Source of the DNA: Daphnia carinata
Taxonomy: Eukaryota; Arthropoda; Branchiopoda; Diplostraca; Daphniidae
DNA: 64,000 bases
Assembly: GCF_022539665.2 (NCBI RefSeq)
Contig: NC_081336.1
Coordinates: 6,182,278-6,246,277, forward strand
Reading direction: 5' to 3'
Shown: piece by piece, positions 12,804 to 26,700 of the stretch
Layout of the letters: each line of letters begins with the position of its first letter
How positions within the stretch are numbered: position 1 is the stretch's first letter
Program-made: the position numbers and the translations under genes
The notes under the pieces: generated by a model
The model's database searches: none
What the model saw: only the letters and a program-made list of their open reading frames with translations
What the model was told of the DNA's origin: nothing

Positions 12804-15800
12804 AAAGAAAACTGTACAGCTTTCTTCCGCATATTTTATTCCGCATAAAGGCTAGCGAATTTTTCTGCTCCATTGGCATATTCATGTGCCCTTAGGAAAT
12901 CTGCCACCGGAATGGGAAAGTTCCCAGTAGAGTTTTTTGAAAAATGTATGTATGTTCTTTCAAATGTCGCGTACCTTCACATTTGATGATTCGGGATCGA
13001 GCCAAATCGACCTTGTTACCGACCAAGATCACAGCCTTCTCTTTGGTGCAAGACTCTTGCCACAAGTATTTGAGAACCTCTTCGGCAAACTGGAAACTCC
13101 CACGGTCCGTTATCGAATAGATGAGCACAAAGGCGTGCGGATCGTAGGTCGTCAAGCAATTTTCCACCTGTCAACGCAACCAAGACTCGCTACTTTATAC
13201 TCTCCTAGCAAAAGCCGAACAGAACTCCAAATGGGTCCAGCTTAAGCCTTATGGCTTTGCATGTGCATTATGAGTCCGGGGGATGTTGGCAATAACGACG
13301 AAACTAGTACATACATAGAAAGGACCAACTCCGCTATGAACTCGTAGTCATATCTTACTCTAATAACTCATAATAATCCTATTAACGCGGGATTTGCCTC
13401 AGATTTGTTGTTGAGCGACAAACAGCCTTGGAATTAGCGTAATATACCGTGCCCTATACGCGTCGCGTAGCCGTGGATAAACTATTTGATTACGTCATCT
13501 TGAGTAACGTCTGTAGCTCGCTGACTGTTAGCCTTATAGAATGCTTTGAAAAAAAAGAGAAGTAGAAAGCGGAGTGACAGTAATAAAAAAAGGTCTAAAA
13601 GGTAAGTAAATTAGCCCTAAAAACGAAAATGAAAATACTATAATCGTTTGACATTTAATCAACAGGGTGCTACGTAAATGGCGTTGCTCTGACCCATAAC
13701 ATCCGGTCTTCTTTGGCCTAATCGTTTTTCGTCCTGCGTCTTGCTTAGCAATCGAAAGATACTACGAGCTTGCTAGCTAACCGTCAACTAACTTGGTTCA
13801 TTGCGAACCATTAAAGGGAAAACTGATATTACAGACGCCCTGTTTTTATAAGGGAATTCTCGGATCTGGTCATCTGCAATAGTCTTTCCTTCCTAATGGT
13901 CATTCAGTCTTATCACTCAACAGCGCAGGAGAATAAAAGGGAAACATCTTTCATGTAAGGAAGGAAAAGGGGTTACTTAACCAGTTATTCTAAGAATTCT
14001 ATAGTTTGTGTGCCTTTTCGTGGCTTATCATTTTGATAGCCAACCACTGTTTTGAAAAGCTGAATCAATAGATGGGCAAATAGAAACGTGGTACGTTGCC
14101 CACACATTTTCCTCCAATTTAAAAAATGAGCTTTGAAAGCTTACCGACATCTCCGCACTGGCGTGATCGATGAAAATCATTTCGGATTCTTCGCCGTCGA
14201 GAAGCACGCTGACAGTTTTCTCACCGAACTCGTCATCTGCGAACGTCCAATCGAACCATAGCAATTTCACAACACATTAGTTTGTCGTTCATCAACAGTT
14301 TCTGGTTCACCGTATTTCAGCGATATTAAAACTTAAGCAAAAGAAATTTTTAATTGGATATTATAAGCGCGGGTGCAATTTTCGCATGCAAAAATGGGGA
14401 ACGTTCCCTCGTTTCCCTGACACGTTGGGTATAACCAACGTCCTGATAAATGGATGGAACACGTCACATCAATCAGGACTTCTTTGTACAAGCTCTCCAA
14501 ACTTTTTTCCACATTTTTTTATGCACATCCAGGATAATAAGTGGTCGGTATTCAGGAGTACAATCGTTTAATAAGTAAATATTTTTTTTTCATGGAATAC
14601 TATATGGACGTGCTCAGTCAAAGTCACAGATAAGATTATTTAAAAACAGTTCATCATACCTAAAGAGGCGTCGTAGGTGTTCATGTATTCGGATGTCATA
14701 AATTGTGAGACGAGCGCCGTTTTGCCTACACCGGCTGCGCCTGTACAGTGTGAAATCATTTGAAAATACATAGGATGTATTTTTGTACCAAATAAGAAAA
14801 CTATTTGAAATGAAAAATGACTTCCGATTGCCCTAAAGACGATAGCCGTCTGTTCAATACGTTGCGCTGGGTGCAAACTAACAAAATATTGTAAAGAACA
14901 CGTAGCCAAAATAATGAAAAAACGGAAGTGAAGTCTGGATGACATACCTAGCATGACGACTCGATATTTGGTGTTGGAATGGTCGCTGCTTTCTTCTGAC
15001 GAGACATAACTGGAACCACAACACGATCCGCCAAAGGATCGCTCACCGCTTCGGCTTCTTCCGCTCCGACTGCTCAACCTGTAACATCACACAACAAAGG
15101 CGATTCGAACGTTGAGTGAAATGATTTGACAGTTCGGTCAGTTCAAAGCAAGCAGTTCTAATTCCTGCACCGTACGTACATCGATGGTTCATTAGGGACT
15201 TTCCAGTTGAATAAAACTTCCATTTTCTTGCTTAGATTCGATGGCTAAATACAAAAGTCCGTCTCTATTTGAGCAAAAAAAAAAGTTCTGCTTGCGTCAA
15301 AACCTTGTGGTGCACGCCAGAAGGGACAACAAACTGCACCGATCGATTATGTGTCCTCGATGACAGATTGTCCGAGCCGCTGCAACTCGCCAGCGAGAGC
15401 CACTGGAGGAGTTATTGTATAACCTTATCATTCCTGTTTGTTCCTTCAGTCATCCACCCGATACAAGCATCTCAGATTACACAGTTTATCAGTGGACTCT
15501 TTTTCCTGCACGGCTCCAAGTATCAACGCGATAACGAAACGATGTGATTTTTTAATAGATTCGCAATTTCCATCGGCGGGACTAACCAAACAACAATTTC
15601 AATTTCAATTGTCAATTTAACAGTCTTTTTTTATTATTATTATTGTGCATCCTTTTTCTTTGTTTGGTTTTGCTTTGCATTTTGATCCGCATTTCTTTCG
15701 TTTTCTAGCTTCGAAAAAGAAATGACTAGAAAGCCTTTTATATCTGAACCCACTCGAACTGACTCTCGAGCCCTGTCTGGTTGACGGATGGATCTCGCGT

Positions 15801-18800
15801 GCTTTTGTTTCCTTTTTCTTTTTTTATTTATTATCTTTTTTTTTCAACTGGATCCCATTGTGAAATGGGGACAAGTGTTGGCCGCTGTGCAGTTAATATA
15901 TCCTGCTCTAAACCAACAATATAATGCCAGTGCTATCCTATAAATATAATATATACGCCGACCAGCATGCTGTGTTGACTCTTGTGTGCACAGATATATA
16001 CACAGCTGGTGCCAAAAAGCAGCTCGATTATCAAAATACGAAACCTACTTTCATATTCAATAAGGCTATGTACCAATTGAGTTGGGTTTCCCTTTACGGC
16101 CATGGCTGGAGAGGAAAATGTAGCCATGGCAACGTAAATCATAAAAGCCGCGTCCTACCTGTTGCGTTCAGTCTCTGTGTGTACTGTCTAGATGCGTTGG
16201 CTTATTCTATTCAGAGAACGAATAAAAAAAAATTGCTATAAGAAAAGAAGCACCAGGCCGTATACCTTTCCCCCTTTCAAGATTTAACTTCAAAGGAATA
16301 TTTTTCATCGCTTCAAGTCCACCGTCCCACTCTCAATCCCGGACTGTCGCTTGTCGTCAATGCCCGTAGTCATGGTTCACTAACTTCCTCACTCAGCAAC
16401 GACATCCGGAGAGACTCTGCACCGTATTATGATGAACATCCACGAAAAGAATTTGAACTAAAAAAGATCCTCGCCGTTCTTGATGTTGTAGGAGGTCCTA
16501 CATCTGCTCGTCGATACGTACTTTTTACTGCACAAAAGGTCGTGTTGCGTAACGTCGTTAACAGTGCCCTTTACCGACTTTTCAACGAAAATCCGACAAA
16601 GTGGCTAAATCTAACTGTTTCTACTCTACAAGAATAGGCAATAAACGCGGATGAAAAAAAAATCAACAACTGGAAAGCGTTTGAAATAATATCCCATTTA
16701 TAAAAGAAATAGAACAATAGCTACATAACTTTCGTGTTTAAATTTATTTAAGAATATTAAATATTTCGAACGTGGGAGTGAAAATGCCGAGCGCACGTAA
16801 GAATGAGATGTAGGCTACCAATTATACATAAGAAAAACGGGGGGCTATAGTTTTCCTTTTTTGTTATCTTTAGGCCACGACGTCTCGGCTTATAGCTAGA
16901 TTTGGGTACTTTGTGCGATTCTCCGTTTCCATTTGTCGGCTGTCTCGACGTCGCGGATCTACAAAGATATGCTGTCCATCTAAGATTCACGATCGATCCG
17001 TTAGATTTCTTGCAGTGGCAAGAAAAAACATTCTCTCTTCCCCCCCTCCGTTTTTCTTGTATTATTATGTTCGCCTTTCTTTCCTCAATGTTTTCACGAG
17101 CGAGACGGCTATATACTCAATCGCTAAAAGGTAAAATGGAAGGAGGTGATGTCGTGGAAAAGAAAAGAAAAAGGATCGAGAAAGATGTAAGACTTTGGGG
17201 AGACGGGATCGGTAGACGTGGTGCGTAAGGACATCAGCGTGGAAGGCGACGTTGTTATTTTTCTCTTATTCTTTGTTTTGCTTGGTAGAGTGCAAGAGCC
17301 AAGGTGATCAATACGTCAGTGGCGGACCCCCCTGTACACGCGGAAGAAATAGCAACCCGAAAGTTCCTTCTCCTCTTTTTACTGCGCCATTCACCTGTGC
17401 AAACTGTGCGTCCCCTGTTGCCAGTCTTTTTCGCCAACTACAAATGAAATTTGTTGTTTAACCTACCCAAGGCTCGCCATACCAATGTCAACTTAAACGT
17501 CATTCAAACTTTTAAAGGCTTCTTTGCTATTACATCCGGAGGAAACTCTCGTTCATTTTCAGCCGAATTGATTGTAGACTTAAAGCTACGTCAAAAAAAA
17601 ACATTCAAAGAAAATTCTAAACGCCCGATAACGCAGAGTTGTGTTTTCAACGCTCAAAGCTAAATGTTCTTGTTATCTGATATAATTTTTTTAATATTGT
17701 ACATTTCGAATATTTTCTGTACAATTTTTTTTTGCTGTAGCACGTCTATCAGTTACGAAAAATAACAAGCGCATAACAAGATTTCATGTTTCTATTTGAG
17801 GCTAATGCCAAACAATTTATAACGTAAAATATATTCATTTCCGTTTTGTGCCTGTTGCCTCGGAAATGGTTTGCATACAATCTCACACTTTGCTTTCGGT
17901 GCACGACAAATAATAAAGTAGGCCGATCAACATTTCCATACAAAACCGCAATTTAAATTGAACGCTTATCGATTTGGTCGGGATGCGAACGACGCACTCA
18001 ATACGAGACTGGAATGCTACATCGATCTTGAACTGCATCCCCCAATAGATCGCTTGTCAATATAACGCAATCGCCGTGCTCTATGACCCGTTGAGACTAT
18101 AACCTCTTTTGCCCACTATGGATTTGACAAAAAAAAATCAATTTTGAATTTTTAACCAAAAGTTAACTGAGTTTTGACGCCCAACCAAAACTAGGATGCG
18201 ACGCAACGGAGGTGGAAATGGAAATGAAGATTACGACGTGATCACGATACGCATTTTTCTCTCGTAAATCCCCCATATTTACATGGAAAGGAGCAACAAA
18301 AAAAAAAAAAAAAGAAGAAGAAGAATAGCAATAATATCATGTGCATCAGGGAGCTCTCGCGGAACGATCGATTCAATCTCATTCCAAGAAATCTGAATAA
18401 TCAGTTTGTTGCCATCGAAAAACTTATTAGCGATGTCGGCATAAAAAGGTCCTGCCAAGAATATATGAATCGAAATCAATACAACAATAAGGATTCTCTT
18501 TCGCTTGTACCAGAAACTATCAACCTCGTGTTAAACTTTAATTCGCTAACGTCCAATAGTGACGTATACAATTTCGCTTCTCTTTTTTTTTTTGCAGCTC
18601 TCGTCCCATCTTTTCAACATTTTTTTTTTGTCGTCATCAAGCTGATTGAAAAAAATTATTGTCCTCATGTGCGGATTCGCTGAAAGTCCATAGAGCCGTG
18701 TTCTTATTTTAGCCAAAGGGGCCACCAATCTACTAAGAAGACGGCATGGAAGCCATCGAATTAATCACGCTTGTAGACGGAGTTATATCCAATCTTTTAG

Positions 18801-21800
18801 TCTGATGACTTTGGCTTGAGCTCATTGGCGTTTTCCTCTTATATCGTCTTGCCAATCGATCGAGAAGACATCAAAGAGAGAAGACACGGAGCCTTCGAAC
18901 GTCTATGTAGTCACCGAAGTTCGTTTGGCCATGGAAGAACATCATGATAAAAAAAAGGACCTTGCATTAGATGTGTAGTAGAGTACTTACGCCGTCAACG
19001 TGGAATTGATGCTAGTGTTAGAACGGGAATGGCGCGAGATGAGCGCATCGCCGCGATTCACGACGCCTTTACTCGTGATGGAAAAGTTGCGCAGTCGGTA
19101 GATGTCGTCACGCGAGCGCGGGTTGTATGGCGCCCGCGAGTTCTCTGGCAAGCTGCAGACGCGTGGACGGAAATGCACCGGATCTGAAACGGCCAACAAA
19201 TACGGGCACACAATGACCCAAAATGTAAACAGCGTAGGACAAAAAAGAACAAAAATGAGGAACAATGAAAAAAGGAAACAAATGTTTCTGAAAAAATCCG
19301 TAAAAAGAAAAAAATAAATAATAACATCGTAGAATAAATCGAGCAACATGTTGCGCTCCCTCTATCTTTCTGTTAACATCTGTTTCGCAAATAGAGTCAA
19401 CTGTTTGGCAAACAAGACGTAGAACATCAACTACTTGTTCGTTAAGAAAAGAAAAGAGTTTTTTGTGCTCGCGTCTTATAGTTGTTTGTCTGTAAACATT
19501 CATCACTGAACTAGAGAAAAAGAAACAACAAAGTTTTGCATAATGAATTGAAAAATTTGCGATACGTGCCCTACGTCGTGACTAACTTCTCGGTGGGAAC
19601 AAGCAGTTGACGTTTTAAAAGATCGGTATACAACAGAAAGTTCTAGAATTTTTGTAATAGTTTTAACGATTGTTAACTAAACAATATTGTGATTCAAATT
19701 TGATGTGGATGAAAAGAAACCATTTGCTTCATTATTATTAGCTATTCACGAAGAATCGCCTGATTCATTATACTTTTAAAAGAGAAAGTTTCGTGCATTT
19801 TTATCTGTAAAGTCTGACATTTGGAAATTTCAAAAAAAAAAAACCGATCAAAGAAAAGGTGAAATACGCGGGGAAACAACCAGCCCTGAGGTGGGAACAA
19901 GTTGCTTTCACGCCAAGTCATTATCTTTGCGACGTGAATATGGCGGTAGCTATTTTGAAATGGTTGGCTATGACGATAGTAAACAGATAGTTTACGGGAC
20001 ATTTGGTGCCTTTTTTCTTTCTCCCTTTCTACTTTTTTCTGCATCAACAAAGTGAGCCAGACCAGACCAGAGAGAGCGGAAAGTGCACGTAGGCCCGTGA
20101 TGAAGCCTTCGCTTTAAAAAAAAAAAAAAAGGAAGAGAGAGAGAAAGCTACATAAACCAGATGGTTTCGTTTATAAGATCTTCTGAAAAGGCAGGAGAGG
20201 AAAAAAAAAATTGAGACTATAGAGGAAATTGGGAAGCCTTTCGCTTTTTCTTTGCACATGGCTGTTTGCTTGCAGCTCGGCAACAGCTTTCAAACATGTA
20301 TAGGTTAACAGTGAAGAACCGTTCGTCGTTGAAATGCGGTATCGATAAAAACAGGAATCTACTCTCTAAATTCATCATTTTGCATTTGCCAAAATTCGTG
20401 GCAAGTCTTGTGCCGTGGGGCAATTTTTCATAACAAAAAAAAAATACATTTTTATGAAATCCATTCATTTTGTTTAACGCCAGAAACCTGTAGGTTCGAG
20501 GTTCTGCAGCTGCACATCGGATGGTCTTGATTTTTTTAAAGACGAAATATTAAGACGGCAAATGTTTAAAACAAAATGCGTCCTCCTTTCGGCCCGGGAG
20601 TATTTAATCCGCTTACGGACGGAAAAACAATCGAACGCGCTTTCATGTATAAGAAATATGACGTGATTTAAACAGTGTCTCCAATTGTAACCTCCATCCA
20701 CCGAAGACCGGTCTCCAGTGAATTGATGTGTTATAACGGCTTTATTGTTGGCGATTGCCGAGGCCGCAAGACCCCGTGATAGGTGACGACCAAAACATTC
20801 AACGTTCAATCAAAAGCGGATCGCCTTTCAAGGTTGTAATGCACATCCATCAAGCGAAAGCATTTTTTTCCTCTTTTTTTGTTTTGACAGCAACTTTTCA
20901 GAACAAACAACAACTACACGAGCCTGTCTAACGCATTGAAAGGCTGCCTTTTGTTTTTATTTATTTATTTATTTGGGAATTTCTCTGTCGAATCCCAGTG
21001 CCAACATCTCATCACTTCAAACGTGCCACTTGAAGACTGGCTAAAAGAAATGGAAGCCCCAAGATTGAACGAACTCAAATCTTTTTTGAGTGTGTGATGA
21101 TGTTGCACATCTACGAAACGATATAATGAGAAAATCACTGAAAAGATGTGGTTTCATTCATGGGAAACAAAAAGAAAAAAAGAGAGAAATAGCCCGATAA
21201 ACTAATGAAGATAACCCGTCTGTGGCTCCCTCCCCCTCTTGTCCGGCAATTAGGATGAGAATGGGCCTAGTTGGAGACATCAGCGTGAACGACAATGTTC
21301 TCCTAACGCACGTTGTTATCTATGATATCAAGCTGTATTTCAGCTATAACAACGAAACACTACAAAAAAAAAGGGTTGGTTGCAGACTAATGCAAAATAA
21401 TTGCCAAACATATAAATAAAAAGAAAAATAATGATGCTGTTTTTTTTGTTTGAGGGAGGAATAGAGAAATGATGGAAATGTTGGGCACATGCAAATGATA
21501 TGAAAGCACTTGGATACAACGACCTTACGACTTTCATGAAAAGCAATCGGTCTATTACACCTGCAGATAAAAATGTTCAATTAAAGCTGACGAGACGGGT
21601 ACGGCAGATAAAGCCGAGGATTGAATGACATTGAGCTGTTTTCCTAAAGATAATCGAGCTAGACCTCGCTGATGAAAAGACGACAGCAATCAGGCCAGTG
21701 GGGCCATTGTTCTTCCGACTTGAAAGCTTCCATGCCTGCCTGCGTCCTATAGTTACCCAACTGTCAATACAAGTCGGAAGGGCAAAGTAAATTGAAGTCC

Positions 21801-23723
21801 GGTTATGCCGCCCACCAAAAGCTTTTGTATTGTCTCCGTTCTGATAATGAATATTCATGCCGCACGTTAATCAAGTCTGTGACTCTCGTATAGCATCGGC
21901 CTGTTCCCGACCAAAAGGAAAGAAAAAAAAAACGCGCAATAATTCTAATAAAAAAGGGGAACCACATTATTTTTCTTGTTAGTCTTTCATTTTTTTTTTT
22001 CACTTTCTCCGGCGCTTTCTAAATGAACATTGAAAAAAAATAGTCGCTGTATTTATCGTATCCCTCCCGAACGTATGGTTTCTACGTACGCATGCGTGTC
22101 TTAATAAATACGAAGACCTTCTTTCATAGCTCATGCAGTTATCGAAAGTAACCATTATAGATTCTTCATTCGTCTAGCAATCTTTATGAAATGATTGGCT
22201 AACTCGTTATATATGTTTTTTTTTATGTATCAGACGGTATAAAGCCTGATGTCTGCCAAAGAATACAATGAAACACGTAATAGGCTAACAAGAGTCTCAA
22301 CTATGGAGAAGAAAAAAAAAACAAGATTTGCGTAATACAACAACAGACCCGGAATAATAATAGGATCAGACAGGTGCGCTAGACAAACACAGGATAATCT
22401 TTTACGGTATACATACTAACCGTTAAAGCTTATACCGCTACCCTGGATTTTCTCAGCAGATTTCAACGGGCATATTGAATATTAAATGTTTCCCCAACGT
22501 GAATTCTTCTTTTACGCGTTTTCTTTTCTTTTTTTTTTTACCCACGTGTAGCGCATACGTTTCGCCAATGCTCCAATCTTATTCCAACCAATGATTCTCG
22601 TACACAAACAAAGCGAAAGACGTCGGCAGTTCTTTTGTTTGTTTTTTTAAATCTGTCGTTCAAACGAACTTTTACACATTTCAAACTTCATTCTCACGAT
22701 CCCCCTTCTTTTTTTGTTGTTGTTATGTTTCAAAATAAGGTCTACTTTGAAGGTTTATAACACGAAAGACTATTGAAGTTTCAAAATTTGACATCATGCC
22801 AAATGCGTAAAAGAGCGTGGCCCCTTTCAAGTGGTTAACCCTGTCGTGTGACAACACCGCGTTGCGTTAACAAAGCACTTGCACAGCCGTCAACAGACGG
22901 AACGATGAACCTCTTCGTCTTATCAAGTACATCGATTATGGGATACGTCTAAAAGTCAGCCTTTTACTTCTTACGTACCATCCGAATTTTATCAAACGGA
23001 AACGCGCTCACACAAAAATACAACGGAATTCATTTTTTTTTTTTTAAAGAAGGGAAACTCACCGGGTATTTCTAGAAAATTAGAAGTTCTACGCTGATTA
23101 TTGCGAACGCATTGCAACGGTGACGGTTCTCCGGCCTCGGAATCGCGGCTCGATCGACGCGATGCTAAACGCGCTAAGTTTCCCGTCGCCACTCCCGATC
23201 TTCTCCTCGAAGAATAAGGATGCGGACTTGCGGACGTCGGTGTTTGATGGCCGGGACTTGGTTGTTGGCTACTGGGCGAACGACACGGACTGCGTGAACT
23301 GCGTGGAGTCATCGGACTTCTCGGGCTACGCGGGGTCGGACTAGGGCATGGCGAACTGCCGTTTAAAAGCGGAGAGGCCGCCCGAGATCCGCCACCTCCG
23401 CCGTGATAGTTAGACTGGCCGGTACTACTGCCTGCCCGGCAGAATTCGAAATTGACCGGTGAATCACTGCTGGCCGTGGACGCTGTGCGCGATGTGACAT
23501 TGAACGATCCGCCACTGCGCCTCTCCCTCGTCGATGGAGAAGAAGTGGTGGTGGCTGTTTCGCATATCGTCTCCGACGTGGAGAACGAAGTGTTGAGAGA
23601 AGCGGTACGCAACGAAAGTTCCAGTTCGCTGGCGCTGATACTGGAACTGGCTGACGCTTCGTGCCGACCCCACCGGCGCATCCGCAGCTCGGAGACCCGC
23701 TGCATTTGTTGATGTGAATTCAT
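10722..23723 (-). CDS. Rgk: RGK-family (Rad/Gem/Kir/Rem) small GTPase
   Basis: RGK proteins are Ras-like GTPases that inhibit voltage-gated Ca2+ channels and affect the cytoskeleton. Seven coding exons (minus): 23723-23063, 19183-18991, 15078-14948, 14740-14660, 14236-14145, 13167-12975, 10984-10722, giving 537 aa. The roughly 220-residue N-terminal exon is Ser/Pro/Arg-rich. The next holds RLRNFSITSKGVVNRGD, a block seen in RGK N-termini. The G domain has P-loop GAAGVGKT, no DxxG at G3 (FIDHASAEMS instead, a known RGK peculiarity), NKVD at G4 and ETSSGIQHN at G5, followed by VDELLVGVLKQIRLR. The C-terminus ends in SKSCENLLVL: the RGK tail with Cys seven from the end and no CAAX box. Introns of 3.9, 3.9 and 2.0 kb make this the largest gene here. 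Further 5' noncoding exons are likely but unplaced. Which arthropod Rgk paralogue it is, I cannot say. Confidence 0.93.
10985..12974. other. RGK intron 6
   Basis: A 2.0 kb intron between the G4 and G5 coding exons. No further coding signal seen. Confidence 0.6.
15079..18990. other. RGK intron 2, hosts a plus-strand candidate
   Basis: A 3.9 kb intron between the FSITSKG exon and the exon leading into the P-loop. Apart from the plus-strand candidate at 16141-16637 it looks noncoding, with several poly-A and poly-T tracts. Confidence 0.55.
16141..16637 (+). other. Possible nested gene: core promoter plus exon-like frame
   Basis: On the strand opposite RGK, ATAAAA begins at 16141 and an initiator-like TCAGTC lies at 16168-16173, close to the -30/+1 spacing of arthropod core promoters. 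Downstream, a pyrimidine-rich tract ends in CAAG at 16281, and from 16282 a frame stays open for 118 codons to TAG at 16635-16637. An AATAAA follows at 16640-16645. The frame reads sensibly (for example YYDEHPRKEFELKKIL and SARRYVLFTAQKVV) but matches nothing I recognise. I find no donor or in-frame ATG that connects promoter and frame, so a chance open frame or a decayed element remains possible. Confidence 0.25.
19184..23062. other. RGK intron 1
   Basis: A 3.9 kb intron after the N-terminal coding exon, with many homopolymer tracts. No coding exon is supported on either strand. Confidence 0.55.
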
Positions 23724-26700
23724 TTTATTTTTTTTTTTTTTGTTCTTTGAGAGAAGAGCAAAAGAGGAGCGAGTTTTCTTTTGTTACAGTTGTGGCAGAT
23801 GATGCGAAAACAATGTAATGGTCTCCTGACTACTGCCAATTTACGAAAAAGAGGGGGGGAACAAAAATCGAAGAACACTAAATAAAACGAGTGAAAAAAA
23901 AAAATAGAATCGATCAAGCTGAGCGGCCAGTAAGGTCGGGATGCGACTGATTTCACCAGCCCTCGTACACCTTGTAATAGATTGTACGCACACAAGACTG
24001 GTGGGGGGAAACGGGCTTGTTACAGCCGAACTTCTTTTGCGCCGGCGCCATAGAGCATTCACCACTTCCTCCATCACGTTTTGTTTCCCTCTCTCCAACA
24101 TTCGAAGGGGGTCGAGAGAGATTGGGCTATCGTTCACTATATCTAAGTTTTTACTTTATTCATATAGGGCAGGAAGAAAAAATAGGGCTTCAATACGAAT
24201 GCAGCATTCGCTGTGATCAAAAGACAACTCTTGTAATTTATTCAAATTCCCTGTGTGAAAGACGTGTTCACTGGGGAACCCTTGACTGGCCAGCTGAATT
24301 GGACTGCATCCCGTACGCCCTAAATCTTTCCTTTTAACGCAACGTACAGTGGGCTGGTGCATCAAAGAGAAGTGCCTTCATAAGATATTAAATGCGGCGT
24401 AATCCAGCTTTTTCTAAGTTTCTCACTTTGGAGCTTCAATCATGTAGCAGAGAAGGGAAAAAAAAAAAAAAAGAAAACACGCACATCGAAAATAGAACAT
24501 TAGTGTCTACTTTTGGGAAAGGGTGCAAACTACAATTTGTTAGGGAGATTGCAGTAACACGCGTAGATCGGCTATGATAGGTCGAGAAAAAAAAAATCAA
24601 TAGTGCGTGAACAACCTGAAGCATGATTGCCAGTTGAGACTTTGATGGACAGATTACAAGCTACTCAACTGGTGTTCTTTTTTTTTAAAGCGGAAACTTT
24701 CATTGAATTATTTACAGTGAAGCTTAAGGAAATTTCACTTTCAAAAACATGTTTAGGGATAGAGCCAACACATCTCCGTTCTTATGACATTGCGTTTCAA
24801 ACGGATAGTACGTCCATCGTAAAGACATTTACAACGACGTGCAGTTGGTAGAATTCAAATCTTCTGCCACTCTGTTCTTTACTAAATTCATTAAAAAAGC
24901 GGATAATTCGTGAATTTAGATTACTGCCGGGTTTGATTATTAAAATGGCTTTTGCATCGCTGCTTGCTCATCAATTAAAAACCATTTTTTAAAAAAGGAC
25001 CGGTGACGTCCCTTTTCTTTTTCTTTCCTAAAAAAAGAAAAACAGCATAGCCTATTTTCTGTCTCTACGAAGAAAATTCATCCGTTATACGCATAGCGAT
25101 GTCCGCCCCACTGACATCAAAACTTTCTGGGTTTTTTTTCACACAAAACGTAGCAGTGCGAAAAGTCTTTAAATTTAATCATTTGCTAACGAAATGTAGT
25201 TGATGAAAAAGAGATCGCTGGCTCGTTGTTATGGCAAGCGATGCTTATATTTCAGTGCAATTAGTTTGGCGGCCTAATGAGGTTTGATACCGAGAAGACG
25301 CGGTCTATTTATTTCCGGTTTGGTTGATCACGTCATGGCAACGCCAGTGTGGATTACCCACTTTCACCATCAATTCAACATTCGTATTTTTATCTTAAAG
25401 AACTGCTTGCACTTCATCCATCAGTTGAGACGTGAATGTTCAGAAAGCAATTAGCCAATGTAATTCTCGACAGAGGTCATTTCACTTTCAGAATCAAACG
25501 TTGGGGAAATTATAAACGCATTTAGTTATAGGGCAGTCACATAGAATTTCATTGTCTAGAACATGGCCATTTTTTTTTTCTTGGAATTGAAAAAAAAAAT
25601 GAACTGGAAACGAAACGGAAATTGAATAAGACTTAGCCATTTTTTTTTTTTTTTTCAAAATAGTTTACTGATGATTTCAACTAGTTTTATGACTGGCTGG
25701 ATAAATGTAATCAGCTCTTCTTGTTTTCTTGTAACAAATTCGACAGACGCAGGTGGCGATCAACGCGACCTATGCAAATTCGGACATTTTGAAACAAAAA
25801 ATGAATAACGATACACACGATCTATTGCAAAATTTTGCTAAAAGAAACCTATCCAACAACACGCGCGAGGCTAACGCAATTTGCGTACAAAATATACCAG
25901 TTTTGGCGAATCCGTGTGAAGATCAGGTAACGGTCAAAAAGTAGGGCGCAATGCGGATGATGGATCGCATCCTACGTGCACCGTGTGCCAATCTAAACAT
26001 GTGTTTTATGCACCGATAAGAAAATTGCCACACAAAAAAAAAAATGACAGCCAACGAGCGCATCGATTAGACACACACACACACGATAACAACAATCTCC
26101 ATCTATGATCAGCTGCCAAATGATCGCGTGAACCGTCAAAGCTGTCACCATCCTCGTCTATGTGGGTCGTCGATATCACAACTCTTGTTGCATACACAAA
26201 AAAGTTGAAAGCCGCACGCAAATTCACGTGAAAGTATGCACAGCATAAATAACGTCCACCTCCCCCCCCCTTTTTTTTTTTCTTTTCTCCCTTTGTCTGA
26301 TGTACCGATGCTCGAGCAATTCATCTCCATAGATGTTAGGCTGCGTGCCAACCTTCTGTGCACCCCTCTGCATTTTTTTTTAGAAAAAACAGGAAGAAGT
26401 AGGGTGAAAAGAGAAATTTTTGTTCCAGTGTACGAAGAAAGATGTTGTTATCCATCGAATCGGGGATCGTTCGGGGTCGTTACACCCTATTCACCCTACT
26501 TTCTTTCTCACCCTTGGGGGAGGGTGGAGAGGCTTCTTGTGCCAGCTCGTCATTGGCAACGCACTTTCCTTCGGTTCGGCAATGGATCGATGGGCCTGTG
26601 GCACCACATTGTATATAAAGTGCGTGCGTGCGCGCGTGAGGTCTAGCAAGGAGGGGTAAGGGGTAGTCCCTTTCAAAAAAAAAAAGAGTATGTATAGATT

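Noticed and set aside
20890-21097. Open plus-strand stretch ending near 21097 in the RGK intron region
   Set aside because: Includes a TTTA repeat translated as Leu/Phe and no recognisable domain or splice pairing.
26236-26646. 136-codon plus-strand frame
   Set aside because: Built from C and T homopolymers, with no domain or splice partner.
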